From Oscillatoriaceae cyanobacterium Prado104 (GTDB taxonomy: Bacteria; Cyanobacteriota; Cyanobacteriia; Cyanobacteriales; Microcoleaceae): a stretch of DNA of 56,709 bases. The translations under genes and the position numbers were made by a program. This document shows, in pieces, positions 52,603 to 56,709 of this stretch; position 1 is the stretch's first letter, and each line of letters starts with the position of its first letter. The stretch lies in NCBI GenBank assembly GCA_025454405.1, contig JALOON010000036.1, positions 1 to 56,709 of the forward strand, given 5' to 3'. Below the pieces are notes generated by a model, which made no database searches, was not told the DNA's origin, and saw only the letters and a program-made list of their open reading frames with translations.

Positions 52603-53100
52603 TCACGACTGCAACCACTTCATAAACTTATCCGCAGCAGTTCCTATAGACTCTCCGACTTGCTTCTTCAAACGCCACCGTCCGAATGCTTGTTCGTACT
52701 CTTCCCCTTCAGTTTGATAAACATTCCAAGTATTAAGAGCCAATCCCAATCCCCAAGTTAATAAAACGAATAGAGACCAAGAAAGCTCGTGGGAACCTGC
52801 CAGATTTAACAACACTAAAAAAGTATTGACAATGCCGTACTTGATGAAATTTTTCCGCAATTTGGCGCGCCGATAACTATTAAAAGCCAGTTTTTCTTGA
52901 AATTCCCCTCTATTTGCCAGCCATTGCTGTTCAGCAGCCAGAATATCCTGTTCGGAAATGCCCAATTCCGCCGCAATCTCGAAAAGCTGCACTCTGGATA
53001 ATTCCCCTGCTTCCTCCCGACGGGCGATCGCAAGCTGTAAAATAGATTGAGCATCCTCTGAAGAGTAAATTTGAGTTATTTGACTTTCATTTGCCGTCAT
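52603..53100 (-). CDS. 2TM-domain protein
   Basis: The 165-residue protein has an N-terminal helical, soluble part with an SHOCT-like look (AIARREEAGELSRVQLFEIA, ELGISEQDILAAEQQW). A 2TM domain follows: KYGIVNTFLVLLNLAG and WSLFVLLTWGLGLALNTW (helices about 88-105 and 110-126), then a basic, amphipathic tail. 2TM domains sit in the inner membrane; their function is unknown. The ATG at 53100 begins a clean frame. Single gene. Confidence 0.85.
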   Translation of the reverse strand: MTANESQITQIYSSEDAQSILQLAIARREEAGELSRVQLFEIAAELGISEQDILAAEQQWLANRGEFQEKLAFNSYRRAKLRKNFIKYGIVNTFLVLLNLAGSHELSWSLFVLLTWGLGLALNTWNVYQTEGEEYEQAFGRWRLKKQVGESIGTAADKFMKWLQS

Positions 53101-53202
53101 AGCGATTTTCCTATAATTCCTGACATTATTTCTATGATATATAGATTGCAGTTAAACGTCAGGTAGTGACAGTGGCGGATTTCAACACCCGGAAGATTTA
53201 GA

Positions 53203-53239
53203 TTGGGCATTGGGCATTGGGCATTGGGCATTGGGCATT
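53203..53239. repeat. Tandem TTGGGCA heptamers
   Basis: Five near-perfect units of ATTGGGC, followed farther on by CAACTGT heptamers (53285-53310). Non-coding. Confidence 0.85.
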
Positions 53240-53401
53240 TTCGATGACGTGCGAGGCTACCGCTGCGCTTTTTAAACCTCACTATCAACTGTCAACTGTC
53301 AACTGTCAAATGATTTGTAAATATCTTGCTCCCTCCCCTTGGTAAGGGGAGGGTTGGGGTAGGGTAAAAAATTTACAAATGATTTATGACTGCTATATCA
53401 A

Positions 53402-54973
53402 CTAACCCAAAGAGTACAACCAGCCATCCCTCGCGCAAATCCTCACAATTCCGTCCCAAACTACAGGCGTCGCCTCAAACGATAAACCGGGTTTAAATCT
53501 TGCAGATTCTTGCACTTTCAAACGGTAAAACTCGCCTTTAACATTAGGCAAAGCATTCTTATCCCCAGACTTGGCTCGCTCCCAATTCAAATCAAACAAA
53601 TAAACGCCATTGTATCCCGCACTAATCAGTTTATTGCCATCGGTAAAAATCGGAGTTGAAATCGAAGCGCCGATTTCTTTTTTGAATGCAATTAACGGTG
53701 TATTGTAAGATTGCTTGCGCCAAGGTACAGCAATTTTTTCACCAGTAACTATATCCTGAGAACCGATGTATAAATTACCGTCGATCGCATTTGTAGCAAA
53801 CAGCGCCGGAAACTCGCCGGAATTGTACTCATCATTCAGCGCCACCGAACCGATTATCCCCCCTTCCCAGCCAGAAACCCGGCGGTTTCCCGTAGGTAAA
53901 AACCATTCAACGCTAGCATTCGATTCTTTGTTTGGATTGAGTTTGAGGACTCCGCCGTTACCCTGAATGTATTGTTTTTCAATGGCACAAAATAGTTTGC
54001 CAGATTTAGAAATAACAGCAGTTCCATCCAGATCGGAACCAGTATAAAAATCCCAAACAATCTTTTTATCTGTAATGCTAATTCCGTAAATGTGACCCGA
54101 ACCAGCAGCTATAAATATGCGGTCTTTGAGCCTGGATGGCGATGATTCCGCTACCAAATTTCCGCCATGCTTGGCGATATCTCCCGGTGCGTAAAGCTGC
54201 ACTTCGGACAAGATTTGCGGTTGCTTGATTCCTTGTTTGACTTTTGCTGTATTTGTCGAACTGTTGAGAAAATAGCCGATCGCATTTTCCCCCGCATTGA
54301 ATAAAAGACTGTTACCTAGATACAAAGCGCTGCTGTCATTATCCTGACTGTAGCTGGGCGTTCTCCTAATATCTAATTTCCAAATTTCCTTACCACTCCT
54401 AAAAGAGATTGCCCTAAAACTCGGCACGACTTGTTTGCTGCCGCTACCGCTGCGACTGCCCTGCAAAATTACAATTCTGTTTTCGGGTGTGGCTTTTTCA
54501 TCGATATAAATTGTTGGCGAACCCTTAATTACATTATCAAATTTGTAGCGCCAAACTTCTTGATTTGTTGCAATATCTATTTTTCGCAAATTATAGTCAA
54601 AAGCACCGATAATTAAATAAGTTTTGCCCCGATCTTTAACAATCGCCGGCTGTCCCGTCCAACCCGCGCCACTCCAAACAACAGACCTCCTGCCCAAAAA
54701 AGTTCGACCGCTGCCGAGTTGAAATTTATCGATTAACTTCAAACTTTTGGGTACGCCCCTACCGTAAAATCTCCGCTGGTCGTTTCCTAAAAATGTCGGT
54801 ACTAATAATTCTATTTCCGGGTCTGCTGCTGCCAGAAATTTGTTGAGATTAGTTTCTAAAAACTCTGGGTTTGAGGGTGCAGCTTGGCACTGTTTGAGAG
54901 TTGGAGGAATTGCGGCACTCAGTAACAATTGTCCGAGCCGTTGGTTGAAGGTTCTGCGAGATGATAAACTCAT
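53402..54973 (-). CDS. Exported PQQ-like beta-propeller protein
   Basis: The 523-residue protein begins MSLSSRRTFNQRLGQLLLSA, a twin-arginine (SRRTF) signal, so it is probably exported folded through Tat. The remainder is beta-propeller made of PQQ-like units (GKTYLIIGAFDYNLRKIDIA, SGHIYGISITDKKIVWDFYT, GNLYIGSQDIVTGEKI). No PQQ-dehydrogenase catalytic motif is seen, so it may be a binding or scaffold propeller rather than an enzyme. Length suggests one seven- or eight-bladed propeller. It ends WLYSLG at the stop. Single gene. Confidence 0.82.
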   Translation of the reverse strand: MSLSSRRTFNQRLGQLLLSAAIPPTLKQCQAAPSNPEFLETNLNKFLAAADPEIELLVPTFLGNDQRRFYGRGVPKSLKLIDKFQLGSGRTFLGRRSVVWSGAGWTGQPAIVKDRGKTYLIIGAFDYNLRKIDIATNQEVWRYKFDNVIKGSPTIYIDEKATPENRIVILQGSRSGSGSKQVVPSFRAISFRSGKEIWKLDIRRTPSYSQDNDSSALYLGNSLLFNAGENAIGYFLNSSTNTAKVKQGIKQPQILSEVQLYAPGDIAKHGGNLVAESSPSRLKDRIFIAAGSGHIYGISITDKKIVWDFYTGSDLDGTAVISKSGKLFCAIEKQYIQGNGGVLKLNPNKESNASVEWFLPTGNRRVSGWEGGIIGSVALNDEYNSGEFPALFATNAIDGNLYIGSQDIVTGEKIAVPWRKQSYNTPLIAFKKEIGASISTPIFTDGNKLISAGYNGVYLFDLNWERAKSGDKNALPNVKGEFYRLKVQESARFKPGLSFEATPVVWDGIVRICARDGWLYSLG

Positions 54974-55150
54974 TGTGCATCTAAGCGATCGACCATAATA
55001 TTAAAGCACGATCGAGTTTAACAATGAAATCAAATACGCGCAATCCCGAACTTCCCTTCAATAAAACTGAGTTAAGAAAATTGCCCGATAGTTGAAAACG
55101 AGGTTTTTCAACAGTAAGGTTATGGTAAACTGAATTGTAAGTATTCTAGA

Positions 55151-55246
55151 TACAGCAGATTGCAAGTTTATGAAGTACACTCCAGAAACCCGGTTTCTTA
55201 AAGAAACCGGGTTTCTCTGTACCTCACATACCTGAAAACTGCTGTA
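55151..55246. mobile_element. MITE-like element, family B, copy 3
   Basis: TACAGCAG at 55151 to CTGCTGTA ending 55246, in the opposite orientation to copies 1 and 2. AGAAACCCGGTTTCTT / AAGAAACCGGGTTTCT at its centre gives a strong hairpin. Non-coding. Confidence 0.78.
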
Positions 55247-55336
55247 ATTAGTTAATGAGTGGCATTAACCGCGAACTAACACCAGACCCAAGAATAAGTT
55301 TATTTGACTGAGATCTTGCAGCAATGTCATTAATCC

Positions 55337-55396
55337 TGTAGGGGCGGGTTCGCCAACAAGCCCGGAGACAACAAACAGGTTAAATAAACCCGCCCC
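55337..55396. repeat. GGGGCGGGTT inverted repeat, copy 2
   Basis: TGTAGGGGCGGGTTCGCCAA at 55337 and AACCCGCCCC ending 55396. Same element as 52248-52307, with identical left 18 bases but a different loop. Confidence 0.72.
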
Positions 55397-55512
55397 AATC
55401 CCATGAAAAACCTCCTATTGACTGCAGGTACAAGATGTCAGTTTGACAAACATCTTCCCGAAACGCCTGTATTACGCAGAAATTAAAATTATTAAAGGAA
55501 CCGACAATTATC

Positions 55513-55770
55513 ATGTTATCCCCCGCACAAAACCTCGTCGAACAAATCAACGATCGGGAATTTATCGAGTTGTGGGTAGATCCGATTGTTTTCCCACCTC
55601 GTATTCTGATGTTAGTGGGTGGCAAAAATAGTAAGTGTTGTATTTACGAACCATCAGAAAATTATAAACCGCTGTTTTTAAGTTCAAGTTACGATGAGGC
55701 TCATTCGTGGCTGTTGGAAGATGAATGCGAGCGAGTTGATGGTAGGCTTTTAGCCTCGGAAATACTTTGA
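55513..55770 (+). CDS. Small hypothetical protein, 85 aa
   Basis: The product begins MLSPAQNLVEQINDREFIEL and has a beta-rich middle (PRILMLVGGKNSKCCIYEPS) and helix SYDEAHSWLLEDECERVDGR. No family recognised. AAAGGA lies 11 bases before the ATG. Codon use looks coding. The next gene follows 65 bases later on the same strand. Confidence 0.65.
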   Translation: MLSPAQNLVEQINDREFIELWVDPIVFPPRILMLVGGKNSKCCIYEPSENYKPLFLSSSYDEAHSWLLEDECERVDGRLLASEIL

Positions 55771-55835
55771 GTTAATAAAAGCGGATTGAGTTAGCATAGT
55801 TTGAAGATAGTCTAAAGGTTAAAAAGGAAATTCAA

Positions 55836-56036
55836 ATGATTTTATCTTTTAAAGATGTACAGTTTATTGTTGAAGCTCTGGAGTTTCAGATCGAGGCATA
55901 CCAAAAACGTCTGAATGATGAAAATTTGGACGAAGATGCAGCCTCGGATATTGGCAATGATTGCGGTTTTTTGGAAGCACTTCGCCACGACTTGGTGAAA
56001 GCTATTAAGGATGGCAATCTGCCTAAGATAGGATAA
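55836..56036 (+). CDS. Small helical hypothetical protein, 66 aa
   Basis: MILSFKDVQFIVEALEFQIE leads into two or three amphipathic helices with acidic character (LNDENLDEDAASDIGND). No family recognised. AAAAGGAAA precedes the ATG. It probably shares a transcript with the 85-residue gene upstream. Confidence 0.68.
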   Translation: MILSFKDVQFIVEALEFQIEAYQKRLNDENLDEDAASDIGNDCGFLEALRHDLVKAIKDGNLPKIG

Positions 56037-56077
56037 TTTTCTGAAGGTTTCTATCGAGAAGTAGGAAAATGATGAGA

Positions 56078-56208
56078 GCGATCGCACCTCAGTTAAGGAA
56101 GGGAACTCGCTTGACGCAATAAGGGAAAAGAAAGGGCGATCGCACTTTAGGAAAAAAGGGCGATCGCTCTTATGGATGAGGTAAAATAAAGGGCGATCGC
56201 TCTTTATT
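56078..56208. repeat. Cluster of four HIP1 octamers and a palindromic terminator candidate
   Basis: GCGATCGC occurs at 56078, 56136, 56160 and 56193, three of them in AGGGCGATCGC(A/T)CTT context. The last lies inside the near-perfect palindrome AATAAAG-GGCGATCGCT-CTTTATT (56185-56208), between two convergent genes. It may end transcripts from both sides. Confidence 0.6.
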
Positions 56209-56267
56209 TTCTTATTTATTCCTCATAAACCCCTAATTATTTCTGGAACAGCGCGAGACAAAAACTC

Positions 56268-56612
56268 TTAATTGACGCGACACCGCCATGAATACGGGCT
56301 TTGCCAATTAGTTGTTTCAGCAAATGCTCTATTATTAAAGTATTGAGTTCTACAAGCCCGCGTCATATCGACTGAGGATTCCCACAAAGTCGGCCACCCC
56401 AATGGAGTGGCGTAGACACGACAACGCCATGAGTAAGCGTTTGGCTTATTTCCCACTAATACAGCGCCGAAATAGGCGACAAGAGTTTGTTGTTGGCAGG
56501 CTCTTGCCATATTAATACCGCCAAGCACTCTTGCTTGTGCATTGCTTGGTAAAGACCAAGAAAAAATACTTGATGCGAGAACAACAGCAGTGAGATTTGA
56601 TAAATTTTTAAT
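56268..56612 (-). CDS. Small exported protein with two tandem cysteine-containing repeats (probable ATT start)
   Basis: Reading back from the stop at 56268, the frame gives a complete signal peptide KNLSNLTAVVLASSIFSWSL ending PSNAQA, then two repeats of about 33 residues: NMARACQQQ ... NAYSWRCR and DMTRACRTQY ... SPYSWRCR. Each repeat has two cysteines, probably one disulfide each. In-frame TAA lies three codons before the ATT at 56612-56610, so no ATG, GTG or TTG is available ahead of the signal peptide; GGGGGT lies about eight bases before the ATT. I infer ATT initiation, 114 residues. The only later standard start (GTG 56528) would remove the signal. Related repeats occur in secreted actinobacterial proteins; function unknown. 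Confidence 0.68.
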   Translation of the reverse strand: MKNLSNLTAVVLASSIFSWSLPSNAQARVLGGINMARACQQQTLVAYFGAVLVGNKPNAYSWRCRVYATPLGWPTLWESSVDMTRACRTQYFNNRAFAETTNWQSPYSWRCRVN

Positions 56613-56709
56613 CGGAACTTACCCCCAGGCTCGATCGCTCCTAGATTTCAAACCAAGAACTCACGGGCAATCGGGGTGAGACTCCCCACCTGATACATGA
56701 CTACAAATT

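Overview
The window comes from a cyanobacterium, most likely a filamentous, non-heterocystous Oscillatoriales type such as Microcoleus or Oscillatoria. The lineage is my inference. Evidence for a cyanobacterium is direct: the first codons of psbA (photosystem II D1) at the left edge, the phycobilisome core gene apcF, a phylloquinone-pathway thioesterase, cyanophycin genes, an NtcA-type promoter in front of glnA, and GCGATCGC (HIP1) octamers throughout. Spacers are crowded with short repeats and small inverted-repeat elements, as is usual in large filamentous cyanobacterial genomes.

Left part (1-17.8 kb): truncated psbA (-), radical-SAM CofG, a cytoplasmic GH13 alpha-amylase, a CpdA-like phosphodiesterase, tRNA-Cys(GCA), a lone hypothetical gene, then a cyanophycin locus. 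That locus has cyanophycinase cphB (-), a small conserved-looking ORF (-), and a short cyanophycin synthetase without the Mur-ligase module (+), which fits CphA2. Next come a CHASE-type histidine kinase, a PanE-like reductase, a hotdog thioesterase of phylloquinone synthesis, a TerB protein, a DUF815 AAA ATPase and a TMEM14 protein.

Middle (18-33 kb): two uncharacterised proteins near a dynamin-like GTPase, with an IS200/IS605 TnpB remnant against one of them; a 56-codon remnant overlapping the GTPase stop; a xisH-xisI pair; tlyA with a membrane protein; apcF; and glnA behind a textbook NtcA box. A few small hypotheticals, a second IS200/IS605-type remnant, a ferritin-like protein and a YbjN protein follow.

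Right part (33.6-49.4 kb): the most interesting stretch. Six genes on one strand encode a GH24 lysozyme and an M15 D,D-peptidase, both with peptidoglycan-binding domains and no signal peptide, then a caspase protein, a CHAT-WD40 protein, a second caspase, and a 1966-residue caspase-STAND-TM-WD40-TPR protein. Facing them are a small protein with a long hydrophobic C-terminal segment and a one-propeller WD40 protein. I read this as a candidate regulated-lysis or conflict island, with STAND/WD40 sensing, caspase/CHAT proteolysis and wall hydrolases as possible executioners. That link is inference.

Right end (49.7-56.7 kb): a pirin / CDGSH / HxlR redox-type cluster, a DUF4112 protein, a 2TM protein, a Tat-exported PQQ-like beta-propeller, two small hypotheticals, and a small exported two-repeat protein that appears to start at an ATT codon.
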